Below, piece after piece: positions 16,619 to 25,593 of a DNA stretch of 64,000 nt (its first letter is position 1; the number at the start of each line of letters is the position of its first letter). Both the position numbers and the translations under genes were made by a program. Source of the stretch: Bacillota bacterium (GTDB lineage: Bacteria > Bacillota > Clostridia > Lachnospirales > Lachnospiraceae); NCBI GenBank assembly GCA_023386815.1, contig JAEWIZ010000002.1, positions 62,001-126,000 on the forward strand. Direction: 5' to 3'. The notes beneath the pieces were generated by a model, which was not told where the DNA came from, ran no database searches, and saw only the letters and a program-made list of their open reading frames with translations.

Positions 16619-19252
16619 TTAATACTCTTCCAGGTACTGTTCAAATTGTTCCAAAGACATAAGAACTTTTCTTGGTTTTGTACCCTCTTCTGGACCAACT
16701 ACTCCGGCATCTGCCAACTGATCCATAATTCTGGCTGCACGATTAAAGCCGATTTTATAGACTCTTTGCAGCATACCAATGGAGGCTTTATCTTTATCAA
16801 TGATGAATTTACCAGCTTCTGCAAAATACTCATCCCTGTCATCACCGCCACCTTGTAAGCTGCCTTCACCTGCCTTAGCATTATTAATCTTCTCATGAAT
16901 ATCATCGCTGTAATTAGACTCTGTATTATTTTCTTTTAAGAAATCAACCACTGCAGCCACTTCTTTGTCACTGATAAAGGCACCTTGGATACGAACCGGC
17001 TTTGGATAACCGGAAGGGAAGAATAGCATATCTCCCTTACCGAGCAGTTTTTCCGCACCAGCACTATCTAGAACGGTACGAGAATCAATTTGTGAAGATA
17101 CCGCAAATGCAATTCTCGAAGGAATATTAGCTTTAATTAGACCAGTAATTACATTAACTGAAGGTCTTTGGGTTGCGATAACGAGATGAATACCTGCAGC
17201 TCTTGCCAACTGCGCCAAGCGGCAAATAGCATCCTCAACTTCACCGGGAGCCACCATCATAAGATCCGCCAACTCATCGATGATAATAACAATCTGTGGC
17301 AGCTTTTGCAGGGTCTCATCCTGAAGGTGCTCTACCTTGGCAACCTTATCGTTATAGCTCTTTAAATCCTTTGCTCCAACATCAGCAAATTTCTTATATC
17401 GTTCTGTCATCTCAATTACTGCCCAATTCAGTGCAGCAGAAGCCTTCTTCGGATCTGTTACCACCGGGATCAACAAATGAGGAATTCCATTATATACATT
17501 TAATTCTACAACTTTAGGATCAACCATAATCATTCGGACATCTGACGGCTTTGACTTATATAAAATACTCATGATTAAGGTATTAATACATACTGATTTA
17601 CCCGAGCCAGTCGCACCTGCAATCAATAGATGGGGCATCTTCGCAATATCTGTAACAATTGTTTGACCACCGATATCCTTACCTACAGCAAAGGAAATGT
17701 TCGACTTATTATCCGTAAACTCCTTGCTTTCAATTAATTCCCGGAAGGTTACCATCGTATTTTCTTTATTAGGAACCTCAATACCTACGGCCGCTTTTCC
17801 TGGTATTGGAGCCTCGATACGAATTTCAGAAGCTGCTAAATTCAACTTAATATCGTCAGCAAGACTCGTAATTCTGCTAACCTTTACTCCCTGCTCCGGC
17901 TGAAGCTCATACCTAGTAACAGCTGGTCCTACACTGGCATTGGTAACAGTCACATGTACACCAAAACTGTCAAAGGTGGTCTGGAGCTTCATGGCAGTCT
18001 CCTTTAAATCTTTTTCCGTCATACCACCCTTACCATTTTTATTTTTCGGTGCTGTCAGCAAATTAGACGATGGGAAGATATACTCCCTTTGCTGCACTTC
18101 TTGCGAGATTTCCAATTCTTCTACATTAGTAGAGTCCTTTGATAAAGCTTCATTTTTCCTTTCTACAGGTGTAGATTCAGACTTTACTTCATTCTCGACC
18201 GGGTGATCAGCAACAATTTCCGGAGCTGTAATCTGCCAATCATCATTTTTAAACTCTTCCTCATGAATCCCCTCAATGTTCAAATCAACATCCTGCGGTT
18301 CATCCTTTTGTAAGGTATGTCCAAATTTATTACGAAGCTCCTCTTCGTAGGTCGTTACAGCCTCTTGTTTCTTTAACTCAGATTCTTTCCCTTCCTCAAA
18401 CAAATGATGAAAATCTAAAACCGGAAGCTCTTCTTCTTTATTCTGAGTCTTTTTTAATCTTCTTTCTTTTATTCCAACAGATTCCTTTGGTTCAGATGAA
18501 GTACCTGGGAGATTCTGAATTGATATCTGTCCCTTTGCGGTAGCCTGGGCATTTTGAATTGACTTGTCCATAACAAAGGTTTTGGGAGGTCTTCGTCCAT
18601 AATCACTGAGCTCTCCCTCTTCTTCCATTTGCTCTTTTCGTAGTCTTTGATACTCCATTCTTTCATTGATGGATTCTTTGCTTTTCTTCGCAAGATAGGT
18701 TAGGACTGCTTTACCCGATAGAATAATCAGCGAAATGATAATAATCGCTATTAATATGATATAGGTAGCAACCTGATCAAATAAACTGCAGAAGATAATC
18801 ACTAAGATTCCGCCAAATAAGCCTCCGCCATTTCGATGATCGCTGGACTCCAAATAATAATCAAAAAGCTTTCTGTCACCAACATAAGAGTTAGTCATTA
18901 ATTCAATCAATGCTGCCAAAGCTATAAATAATACAATAGTGCTAACAATCTTCGTAAGAGCCCTGCGATTTCCCACATTTGACAAATGAAAAGCAGTGAG
19001 AAAAAAAAGAATAAAAGGAAAGACATAAGTTTCAAGTCCAATCATTCCAAAGAAAAAGCTGCTAATAAATTTTCCAACCGCTCCGGATAAATCTAAATTA
19101 CTCAAAAACAGCAAGACTGAAACTACCAGGGTTATAATAAGAATAATCTCATCCTGTAGAGCGCCATGCTCCTTCACCCTTGCCTGTGTTTCCTTGCTAT
19201 ATTTTTTCTTTCGTGTATTTGAACCTTTTTTCGTTTTCTGTTTGGGAGCCAT
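16619..19252 (-). CDS. ftsK: DNA translocase FtsK/SpoIIIE
   Basis: The 877-residue protein moves chromosomal DNA through the closing septum. It has a basic N-terminus ([15 protein letters not shown]), four or five membrane helices within residues 35-190, and an acidic, variable linker to about 390. The motor follows with Walker [10 protein letters not shown] and Walker [14 protein letters not shown]. The C-terminal winged-helix gamma domain ([24 protein letters not shown]) reads polarity sequences on DNA. In Bacillus this gene follows ylzJ and tepA. Here the same order holds, with uppP inserted. AAGGAGG precedes the ATG. Confidence 0.97.
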   Translation of the reverse strand: MAPKQKTKKGSNTRKKKYSKETQARVKEHGALQDEIILIITLVVSVLLFLSNLDLSGAVGKFISSFFFGMIGLETYVFPFILFFLTAFHLSNVGNRRALTKIVSTIVLFIALAALIELMTNSYVGDRKLFDYYLESSDHRNGGGLFGGILVIIFCSLFDQVATYIILIAIIIISLIILSGKAVLTYLAKKSKESINERMEYQRLRKEQMEEEGELSDYGRRPPKTFVMDKSIQNAQATAKGQISIQNLPGTSSEPKESVGIKERRLKKTQNKEEELPVLDFHHLFEEGKESELKKQEAVTTYEEELRNKFGHTLQKDEPQDVDLNIEGIHEEEFKNDDWQITAPEIVADHPVENEVKSESTPVERKNEALSKDSTNVEELEISQEVQQREYIFPSSNLLTAPKNKNGKGGMTEKDLKETAMKLQTTFDSFGVHVTVTNASVGPAVTRYELQPEQGVKVSRITSLADDIKLNLAASEIRIEAPIPGKAAVGIEVPNKENTMVTFRELIESKEFTDNKSNISFAVGKDIGGQTIVTDIAKMPHLLIAGATGSGKSVCINTLIMSILYKSKPSDVRMIMVDPKVVELNVYNGIPHLLIPVVTDPKKASAALNWAVIEMTERYKKFADVGAKDLKSYNDKVAKVEHLQDETLQKLPQIVIIIDELADLMMVAPGEVEDAICRLAQLARAAGIHLVIATQRPSVNVITGLIKANIPSRIAFAVSSQIDSRTVLDSAGAEKLLGKGDMLFFPSGYPKPVRIQGAFISDKEVAAVVDFLKENNTESNYSDDIHEKINNAKAGEGSLQGGGDDRDEYFAEAGKFIIDKDKASIGMLQRVYKIGFNRAARIMDQLADAGVVGPEEGTKPRKVLMSLEQFEQYLEEY

Positions 19253-19343
19253 TTGTTACCTTTTCCTCCTTGTTCCCTCTAGCATGAATAAACAGATGAA
19301 CAGGTAAGCTCTTCATCTGTTCTATTAAAAATTATAAAATCAT

Positions 19344-20213
19344 TCACTTTAAATACCAAATAATTGCAACCGCTCCTACTACAAAGCAGTAATATGCAAA
19401 ATATTTAAACTTCTTCCCTCGCACGATGACCAACATAGTTTTGATGGCAAAAAATCCTACCGCTGCCGCAATGACAGTACCGACCAAGTAATTCATAAGT
19501 TGATTCTGTGTCACCATATCCATGGAAAAGTCTTTAACTTCCAATACAACTGCACCTAATATGGCAGGAATTGACATGATAAAGGAATATTTTACCGCAA
19601 AGTCCCGGTCAAATCCTAGCAAAAGGGATGCAGTAATCGTACACCCGGATCTTGATAACCCAGGCAAAATTGCAAGCCCCTGGGCAACGCCAACTACTCC
19701 TGCTTCCGTATAAGTGACATTTGCATCATTCTTCCGTCCCTCTTTTGCACGATCGGCTATCATAAGGGACATTCCTGTAAGCAGTAAGCACATACCCGTA
19801 ATTAGAACATTATTGCTAATACCCTCAATCAAATCCTTAAACAGAATCCCTATGAAGCCGGTGGGAATTGTTGAGACGATCACCAATATTACAAAACGGC
19901 GATATGGGGTTGAAATAACCTGCTTATAATCCTTCTTTTGATTCCCTGGACGATTTATGAAGCGTCCCACATTAACAACAGAATCTCCAATTATTTTAAA
20001 CCCTTCGCAAATCAGTTCCAGAATATCTTTCCAGAATGCGATACATACAGCTACCAAAGTACCAAAATGTAACATAACGTTAAATAATAAACCTGTGTCA
20101 GCATTCATATGTAAAATATTACTCATTAATGCCAAATGCCCATCACTGCTAATTGGCAGAAACTCCGCTATCCCTTGTACAACTCCCATAATAATTGCAT
20201 TTAATAAGTCCAT
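19344..20213 (-). CDS. uppP: Undecaprenyl-diphosphatase (BacA/UppP)
   Basis: This polytopic membrane enzyme removes one phosphate from undecaprenyl diphosphate, recycling the lipid carrier for wall synthesis; extra copies give bacitracin resistance. The family motifs GVVQGIAEFLPISSDGHL (about residues 10-27) and GLAILPGLSRSGCTI (near 180) are both intact, and the 289-residue length is normal. The motif ends SSDGHL where many homologues have SSTGHL. The start is ambiguous: frames begin at TTG 20234, ATG 20225 and ATG 20213. Only the last has usable spacing from GGGA/GAAAGG. It lies between ftsK and the ylzJ-tepA pair, on the same strand. Confidence 0.95.
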   Translation of the reverse strand: MDLLNAIIMGVVQGIAEFLPISSDGHLALMSNILHMNADTGLLFNVMLHFGTLVAVCIAFWKDILELICEGFKIIGDSVVNVGRFINRPGNQKKDYKQVISTPYRRFVILVIVSTIPTGFIGILFKDLIEGISNNVLITGMCLLLTGMSLMIADRAKEGRKNDANVTYTEAGVVGVAQGLAILPGLSRSGCTITASLLLGFDRDFAVKYSFIMSIPAILGAVVLEVKDFSMDMVTQNQLMNYLVGTVIAAAVGFFAIKTMLVIVRGKKFKYFAYYCFVVGAVAIIWYLK

Positions 20214-20435
20214 ACTTATTCCCATGCCTTTCAATGTTTGATATTTGCTTCAAGCCTTGAACAGTTCTCTTATTATGTAGTTTGAATAACTTTTTCCGAT
20301 CCGTATTCTACCTTTGTCATCCATTGGTTATTTTTTCATACCAAAACATTCCCAGCCTTCATTATACCTTTATTAAAAATGATATGCAAGTCAAACTTCC
20401 CTTTATGAATCGATGCATTTCTACTCTTAAACATA

Positions 20436-20466
20436 AGAAAAGCCCGCCTATCTTAGATAAACGGGC
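20436..20466 (-). terminator. Rho-independent terminator of tepA-ylzJ
   Basis: GCCCGTTTATC pairs (with two G-U) with GATAGGCGGGC, followed on the minus strand by TTTTCTTA. It lies 27 bases after the ylzJ stop and separates this pair from uppP. Confidence 0.85.
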
Positions 20467-20492
20467 AGCTGCTTATTTTTATTCGCCTCAAA

Positions 20493-20768
20493 TTAACTCT
20501 GATCTTTAAAATTCATTCCTGGAGCATAATCCGCATTTAGATAATCCTTCATATTTGTAGAATTAATTCGTTCAATTACGTAACCTTCTCCTTCTCTGCG
20601 AGTCGTTATTCTACCATTAGGCAATATAACCTCTCTATATTCAGGATCACCCTTTTCTCTCGAGTTCACTGACCCATAATTTACACCCTTGGTATCCTCT
20701 CTTTGCTTTGGACGAAAGACACTGGGGTCTGCATAAACTCTTTCTAACGGTCTGATTGTATATAGCAT
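20493..20768 (-). CDS. ylzJ: YlzJ-like protein
   Basis: A short protein of 91 residues beginning MLYTIRPLERVYADPSVF, the conserved opening of the YlzJ family (hydrophobic strand then PLE). The rest is polar, with YREVILPNGRITTRREGEGYVIERI, which matches the family's second conserved block. Function is unknown. In Firmicutes it is nearly always between tepA and spoIIIE/ftsK, as here. The frame overlaps the tepA stop. Possible starts are GTG 20780, GTG 20774 (best spacing from AAAGGAG) and ATG 20768; I report the ATG because family members start MLYT. Confidence 0.8.
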   Translation of the reverse strand: MLYTIRPLERVYADPSVFRPKQREDTKGVNYGSVNSREKGDPEYREVILPNGRITTRREGEGYVIERINSTNMKDYLNADYAPGMNFKDQS

Positions 20769-20776
20769 TATCACAA

Positions 20777-21592
20777 TCACTCTCCTTTTTTCTCATCTAT
20801 CATCTCATTAATTTTACGTAGTGCTTCCTTAATACCGCCCACCTCATTAATAATACCTTTTTCTACCGTTTCAGCCCCAACCAGAATGGAACCAACGTCC
20901 TTTGCCAGTTGACTTGTATCTAACATCAGATCTCGGAAACTATTGTAATCGATCTTGGAATGAGATACCACAAAACTAATAATCCGATCCTGGATTTTCT
21001 CGAAATATTCAAAGGTCTGTGTTACTCCAATTACTGTCCCATTCATACGTACCGGATGAATGATCATCGTTGCTGTTGGAACAATATAGCTATAATCAGC
21101 AGAAACTGCCAAAGGTACACCTATGGAATGAGATCCTCCAAGTACCAGGGTCACCGTAGGTTTACTTAAGGATGCGATCATTTCTGCTATAGCCAGTCCA
21201 GCCTCCACATCTCCTCCAACTGTATTAATCAAGATTAATAACCCATCAATTTCTGTGCTATCTTCGATGGCAGCTAATTGCGGCAGCACATGTTCATACT
21301 TTGTTGTTTTATTATGTTGAGGAAGACATTCATGGCCTTCAATTTCACCAATAATAGATAATAAATGTATTTTATGCTCTTGTTTTCCGTTTTCAAGGAC
21401 AGTCTGACCATATTCACTAATTTTTTGATCCTTAAGATCCTCATTTTCCTTAACTACTTTTTCATTTTCCTGCTTTTCCTGAGAATTTCCTTCCTGCTCA
21501 CCATCATTAACTTTCTTTTTCCGGCCGTTTTGTGGAGTATTCTGATATGGCATATTCTGCCCATCATTTTCCATTGAAATATTGTTTTGCAT
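20777..21592 (-). CDS. tepA: ClpP-like serine protease TepA family
   Basis: The 271-residue protein has a polar N-terminal extension of about 70 residues, rich in Asn, Lys and Glu. The ClpP-fold domain follows, with GLLILINTVGGDVEAGLAIAEMI, GGSHSIGVPLAVSADYSYI (Ser in the position of the catalytic nucleophile) and MIIHPVRMNGTVIG (His of the triad). TepA is known in Bacillus as a protein-translocation-associated, signal-peptide-degrading ClpP relative. GAGGGTG precedes the ATG. It overlaps ylzJ, forming a two-gene operon closed by the terminator at 20436-20466. Confidence 0.9.
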   Translation of the reverse strand: MQNNISMENDGQNMPYQNTPQNGRKKKVNDGEQEGNSQEKQENEKVVKENEDLKDQKISEYGQTVLENGKQEHKIHLLSIIGEIEGHECLPQHNKTTKYEHVLPQLAAIEDSTEIDGLLILINTVGGDVEAGLAIAEMIASLSKPTVTLVLGGSHSIGVPLAVSADYSYIVPTATMIIHPVRMNGTVIGVTQTFEYFEKIQDRIISFVVSHSKIDYNSFRDLMLDTSQLAKDVGSILVGAETVEKGIINEVGGIKEALRKINEMIDEKKGE

Positions 21593-21680
21593 GTGGCACC
21601 CTCATTTCTAGTTTAATAATAAAATAAGCTATTTGATCATCCATTGTAAATGAATCAACTTTAACAGCACATCGTGTAAA

Positions 21681-21712
21681 AAGAGGAATTACTTACAAAA
21701 GTAATTCCTCTT
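21681..21712. terminator. Bidirectional terminator after the HTH/DUF2975 pair
   Basis: A 14-bp perfect stem, AAGAGGAATTACTT with AAGTAATTCCTCTT, has a four-base loop, an A run on the left and TTTTTATTATTT on the right. Read on the minus strand it ends the HTH gene 65 bases past its stop. Confidence 0.85.
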
Positions 21713-21776
21713 TTTATTATTTGATTAGCCTGTTAATTTTATTCTAAGATAAGATTATTTTTATAGGATCATAATA

Positions 21777-22016
21777 CTATTTGATATCATCTTCATTCCT
21801 CAGCTTTTTATCTTCTCGTCTAAATTCAAGTATGTCACCAGGCTGACAATCCAAAATATCACAGATAGCCTCCAAGGTGGAAAAACGTATTGCACTAACT
21901 TTCCCTGTTTTAATTTTTGACAAATTCACATTTGCAATACCCACTTTTTCGGACAAATCATTTAAAGATATTTTTCTGTCAGCCATAACACGGTCCAGCC
22001 TTAATATAATTGCCAT
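21777..22016 (-). CDS. Small Cro/CI-type HTH regulator (YozG-like)
   Basis: The 79-residue protein is almost entirely an XRE helix-turn-helix domain (MADRKISLNDLSEKVGIANVNLSKIKTGK, residues 11-39), followed by RFSTLEAICDILDCQPGDILE. This is the compact form usually paired with a DUF2975 membrane protein. GGAGG precedes the ATG, and the DUF2975 gene ends 12 bases upstream on the same strand, so the two are co-transcribed. A one-component regulator whose activity is set by its membrane partner is a reasonable guess. The target is unknown. Confidence 0.9.
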   Translation of the reverse strand: MAIILRLDRVMADRKISLNDLSEKVGIANVNLSKIKTGKVSAIRFSTLEAICDILDCQPGDILEFRREDKKLRNEDDIK

Positions 22017-22028
22017 ACGATAGACCTC

Positions 22029-22571
22029 CTAAAGTAATTCATCTGTCTCTTTTTGTAACTCTGCGCCATAATCAAAAACTGTGGCAATAAAAAAGAATGA
22101 TAGGGCAAGAACTACAAAGGAAATATCAAAGGATATTTGGATATCAATAGTTGCGGCAAAAGATCGATAAAACCCTAATCTTGCAATTGGAACGACGAAT
22201 GCATAAATCAATAAAAGGCTTCCAATTTTTTTGAGCCGATTAACATTCATTTTACTAAATGGGGCACAATCTTTGCTTATTGACTTAAACATGTTATATG
22301 CGATCTTAAAGATATAGCACATCCATACTCCAATTAAAATTATAGTACACATTTCTGCAATAACTTCACCCTTTGTATTTATTACCATTCCAACAATTGA
22401 GTAAAAATGAATCCCTTTAACTAAACTAAAATCAAGATCTGGATTAGCAGAAATCCAAATCAGAGTGCCTATAGGTATGCAAAGTCCAACGATTAGTAAA
22501 ATGCACATGATCTTCAAGATAATAGCCATTGTCTTACTGCTCTTTTGTATCTTATTTTGTAGGTTGTTCAT
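22029..22571 (-). CDS. DUF2975 four-helix membrane protein
   Basis: The 180-residue protein has four predicted membrane helices (about residues 14-37, 52-80, 100-122 and 138-165) and a conserved-looking central segment, YKIAYNMFKSISKDCAPFS, typical of the DUF2975 family. It lacks a signal peptide and known catalytic motifs. GGAGG precedes the ATG. It is encoded immediately before a small HTH regulator, a pairing that recurs across Firmicutes. The function of the family is not established. Confidence 0.85.
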   Translation of the reverse strand: MNNLQNKIQKSSKTMAIILKIMCILLIVGLCIPIGTLIWISANPDLDFSLVKGIHFYSIVGMVINTKGEVIAEMCTIILIGVWMCYIFKIAYNMFKSISKDCAPFSKMNVNRLKKIGSLLLIYAFVVPIARLGFYRSFAATIDIQISFDISFVVLALSFFFIATVFDYGAELQKETDELL

Positions 22572-22671
22572 ATAATAACCTCCATTCTTTTCTTTAAGGT
22601 CATTATAACATTACTGGATAAGAATTACAATTGGTATTTAACGTTAATCATTAAATATTATATAACTATCA

Positions 22672-23733
22672 TTAGTACCTTCTATCCTCCCAATAGGATT
22701 TCATATTTTTTCTTTCTATCTCCAAAATAAAATTTCTCTTTATCCACAGAAAATATTCAAGCTCCTTTAAGATTTGGAATAAGGCAGCTCTATATTCAAA
22801 TTCTTCTCTGGTTTTCGGCAGCTCCTCTTTTCGATAAGCTTCCTTCAATTTCTCCAAATCCAGTAAAAGGCCCTTTGTGTTGTTGAGTTCATGAAAGGAC
22901 TGCGCAATACAGTCAATAAAATCTGCAATGGGATAGGTTTGTTTTAGCAGTACTGCGATTTCTTCTATTTTGGATTTGATATCAGTTAGAACATCTAGCT
23001 GGAGCTTTCTCATTTCCAGATAGGATATTAGATATTTGGTATCATTTAATAATGTGTTACCAGCTTCTTCATAAGCACTTTGTAGTAATCCTTCCAGCTT
23101 CCTTTCCAATGTCTGAAAATCCACCTCATGTAATAGCTCCTCTGGCTCTTGCCAAGAATAGTCAGCATTCCCTTCCTGAATCAGGCACATCTCCTTGCTT
23201 CTGAGCATTTTCGAAAGAGTTTTAAGTGCCCCCTTCATATCTTCTTCTAGTAATAATTGACTTTTCCTTATCGCTATTCGTTTACTTGGCATGATTAAAT
23301 TCAAGATAATTCCGAGCAACATTCCTACACATAGAAGAGCCAACTCATTCAGTATAAGTGGGACGTCCATCCGTCGCTCAATTAAAAAATGGGTCATGAG
23401 TACCGCATTCATTGCTATTGCATCCTTTAATCCAAATACCAGGCATAGTGCAACAAATAGAAAAACAAAACCGCCAAAGGCTACTGCTGTATATCCAATC
23501 ATTTGAAACAATAGAAAGCATATCACAACTGCCATAGCAAATGCGACAACTCTTTTTAAAGCTAAAATCAAAGTTTCTTTCTTTGTGTTTTGAATCGTTA
23601 ACAGGGTAATGATTCCCGCGGAAGGGCTATATAATAACCCAAATTGGTTGGCGATTAGTATTGCAGCTGCTGTTCCAATACTTACCTTCATTAGAAAAAG
23701 CAGACTAATGTGTTTAAAAACCGTTCTCTTCAC
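22672..23733 (-). CDS. Aromatic acid exporter family (ArAE/FUSC-like) membrane protein
   Basis: The N-terminal 140 residues contain five or six membrane helices with the family-typical start KVSIGTAAAILIANQFGLLYSPSAGIITLLT. The C-terminal 200 residues are cytoplasmic and helical (coiled segments around KLEGLLQSAYEEAGN and LEKLKEAYRKEELPKTREEFE), as in the ArAE_1 C-terminal domain. Family members are proposed exporters of aromatic or organic acids. The longest frame starts with GTG 23745, but AAAGGTGAGG sits six bases before the GTG at 23733. It is divergent from the WYL regulator gene, whose operator lies about 110 bases upstream, so control by that regulator is possible. Confidence 0.8.
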   Translation of the reverse strand: MKRTVFKHISLLFLMKVSIGTAAAILIANQFGLLYSPSAGIITLLTIQNTKKETLILALKRVVAFAMAVVICFLLFQMIGYTAVAFGGFVFLFVALCLVFGLKDAIAMNAVLMTHFLIERRMDVPLILNELALLCVGMLLGIILNLIMPSKRIAIRKSQLLLEEDMKGALKTLSKMLRSKEMCLIQEGNADYSWQEPEELLHEVDFQTLERKLEGLLQSAYEEAGNTLLNDTKYLISYLEMRKLQLDVLTDIKSKIEEIAVLLKQTYPIADFIDCIAQSFHELNNTKGLLLDLEKLKEAYRKEELPKTREEFEYRAALFQILKELEYFLWIKRNFILEIERKNMKSYWEDRRY

Positions 23734-23840
23734 TTGAATCCTCACCTTTCTCTAGCATAATATTATCTAGAATTATACTATATCCTGAAATATAATTCTA
23801 TCGACAGAAATACACATTTTTGTTTTCCTTCAATCAGATT

Positions 23841-23864
23841 AATATGACATTGTGCTGTCATATT
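23841..23864 (+). promoter_or_regulatory. Palindromic operator at the WYL regulator promoter
   Basis: AATATGACA-N6-TGTCATATT, a perfect nine-base dyad. The same arms with the same six-base spacing recur at 24829-24852. The spacer TTGTGC is itself the likely -35 box of the regulator promoter, so occupancy would block RNA polymerase. Confidence 0.8.
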
Positions 23865-23878
23865 ACATCTGTTAAAAT
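23850..23878 (+). promoter_or_regulatory. Promoter of the WYL regulator gene
   Basis: TTGTGC (23850-23855) and TAAAAT (23873-23878) are spaced by 17 bases. CAGGAGG follows before the start codon region. Confidence 0.55.
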
Positions 23879-23916
23879 AGATAGTAATCACAGGAGGATA
23901 GAAAGCAGGTGATGAA

Positions 23917-24843
23917 ATGCAAATTAATCGTTTGTTTGAAATTGTATATATTTTAATGAATAAAAAGATCGTGACTGCCGAAGAGCTTGCTACGCGTTTT
24001 GAAGTTTCCCGGCGCACCATCTATCGGGATATCGATACCTTATGTGAATCCGGCGTTCCTATTTATACAAACAAAGGTAAAGGCGGTGGTATCTGTCTTC
24101 TTGATACCTACGTTCTTAATAAATCTGTCTTAACAGACGAGGAGCAGACAAATATACTAGCCGCCCTACAAGGCTTGAAGGCAACGATTCCTTCCGATCA
24201 GGCTCATGTTCTATCAAAACTAAATTCTTTATTTGGAAACAAGAATACGGATTGGATTGAGGTAGACTTCTCTAACTGGAGTAGCCGGGAGGAGGATAAG
24301 GTAAAATTCAATCAAATTAAGGATTCCATACTAAACCATAAAATGATTCAATTTCTTTACTATAGCTCCTATCGTCAGGAATCAAAGAGAACCATAGAGC
24401 CCTATAAATTAATATTTAAAGGACAAGCCTGGTATTTACTTGGATTTTGCAAAGACAAGCAGGATTTTCGATATTTTAAAATCTCCCGAATAAAAGAGCT
24501 TTTGACCACTGAGGAAGAATTTGCTCCGAAGCCCTCTTCTTTCGTGAAGGAGATCGACAAGGAAACATCCCACAACACCTCTATTCCCCCTTTGCAAGAG
24601 ATATTGTTAAGAGTCAATTCTACCATGGCATATCGCATTTACGACGAGTTTCCTTCTTCTACCATAACCCTTGATCCTGAGGGTGATTTTCTAATCCGAA
24701 CTAAGGTTCCCATGAGCGGATGGTTATACGGGTATTTGATGTCCTTTGAGGATCAGCTGGAACTTTTAGAGCCTATTGAAATTCGAAATGAATTAAAAAA
24801 GAAATATAAAAAGGCTTTTGAAAAATATAATATGACACTCTAA
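23917..24843 (+). CDS. HTH-WYL domain transcriptional regulator
   Basis: The 308-residue protein has an N-terminal DeoR-like winged helix (MQINRLFEIVYILMNKK then VTAEELATRFEVSRRTIYRDIDTL). A WYL ligand-sensing domain follows in the middle (KMIQFLYYSSYRQESKRTIEPYKLIF, GQAWYLLGFCKDKQDFRYFKISRI) and a C-terminal extension. WYL regulators sense small molecules or nucleic acids and often act as repressors of stress or defence genes. Identical palindromes lie before the gene and across its own stop codon, ahead of the next gene, which suggests autoregulation and control of the downstream pair. AGGAGG is visible upstream of the ATG at 23917. Confidence 0.9.
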   Translation: MQINRLFEIVYILMNKKIVTAEELATRFEVSRRTIYRDIDTLCESGVPIYTNKGKGGGICLLDTYVLNKSVLTDEEQTNILAALQGLKATIPSDQAHVLSKLNSLFGNKNTDWIEVDFSNWSSREEDKVKFNQIKDSILNHKMIQFLYYSSYRQESKRTIEPYKLIFKGQAWYLLGFCKDKQDFRYFKISRIKELLTTEEEFAPKPSSFVKEIDKETSHNTSIPPLQEILLRVNSTMAYRIYDEFPSSTITLDPEGDFLIRTKVPMSGWLYGYLMSFEDQLELLEPIEIRNELKKKYKKAFEKYNMTL

Positions 24844-24852
24844 TGTCATATT
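24829..24852 (+). promoter_or_regulatory. Second copy of the WYL operator, spanning the regulator stop codon
   Basis: AATATGACA-N6-TGTCATATT again, with the TAA stop of the regulator inside the six-base spacer. It lies 57 bases before the GyrI-like gene, so an operator is built into the last codons of the regulator. Confidence 0.8.
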
Positions 24853-24909
24853 ATATGGATTATGATATTCTCAGAGAAGGATGGACCCTTCCAAAGAAAG
24901 GATAATGCT

Positions 24910-25593
24910 ATGGAAAAAGAAAAAATTGATTATAAGAAGCAGGAAAAAGAATTCTATGCTCCGAAAACTGAGCCTTCTATCATTCAGGTTCCACAAATGA
25001 ATTTCATTATGATTGATGGACATGGGGATCCCAATGAGGAAGACGGTGAATATAAAAAGGCAGTAGAATTGTTATATGCCCTCTCCTATTCTATTAAAAT
25101 GGGTCAAAAGATGAATCCATCCGATTCCTCCCTAAATACATTCGATTATGTGGTTCCTCCATTAGAAGGTCTTTGGTGGCTGGAGGATGTAAGCGATACG
25201 GATTTCACCCGGAAAAGTAACTATTGCTGGACCTCCATGATACGTCAGCCTGAATTTGTGAATTCAGTGCTTTTTGAGAAAGCGAAAAAATCCGTTCTAA
25301 AAAAGAAACCCGGGCTTGATGTTTCAAAGGCCAGACTAGAACGCTTTGAGGAGGGCTGCTGCGTTCAATGCATGCATATTGGCCCTTACGATAAAGAACC
25401 TGCTACCCTTGAAAAAATAGAGCATTTTATTAATATTAATGATTTAATAAACGACATTGGTAACCTTACGTCGGAAAATAAAGTTCGTCGTCATCACGAA
25501 ATCTATTTGTCTGATCCCAGGAAGACAAATCCTGCAACAATGAAAACCATTTTACGTCACCCTGTTACCAGAAAGGTTAATACATGGAATTAA
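24910..25593 (+). CDS. GyrI-like small-molecule-binding protein
   Basis: The 227-residue protein matches the GyrI-like/SOUL-type effector-binding family: KQEKEFYAPKTEPSIIQVPQMNFIMIDGHGDPN near the start, PLEGLWW in the middle, and CCVQCMHIGPYDKEPATLEKIEHFI then HHEIYLSDPRKTNPATMKTILRHPV at the end. There is no DNA-binding domain, so it may bind or detoxify a ligand. AGAAAGGA lies seven bases before the ATG at 24910, and I prefer this over the frame from 24862. Its stop overlaps the start of a radical SAM gene by ten bases, indicating translational coupling, and it follows a WYL regulator with an operator in between. Confidence 0.85.
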   Translation: MEKEKIDYKKQEKEFYAPKTEPSIIQVPQMNFIMIDGHGDPNEEDGEYKKAVELLYALSYSIKMGQKMNPSDSSLNTFDYVVPPLEGLWWLEDVSDTDFTRKSNYCWTSMIRQPEFVNSVLFEKAKKSVLKKKPGLDVSKARLERFEEGCCVQCMHIGPYDKEPATLEKIEHFININDLINDIGNLTSENKVRRHHEIYLSDPRKTNPATMKTILRHPVTRKVNTWN

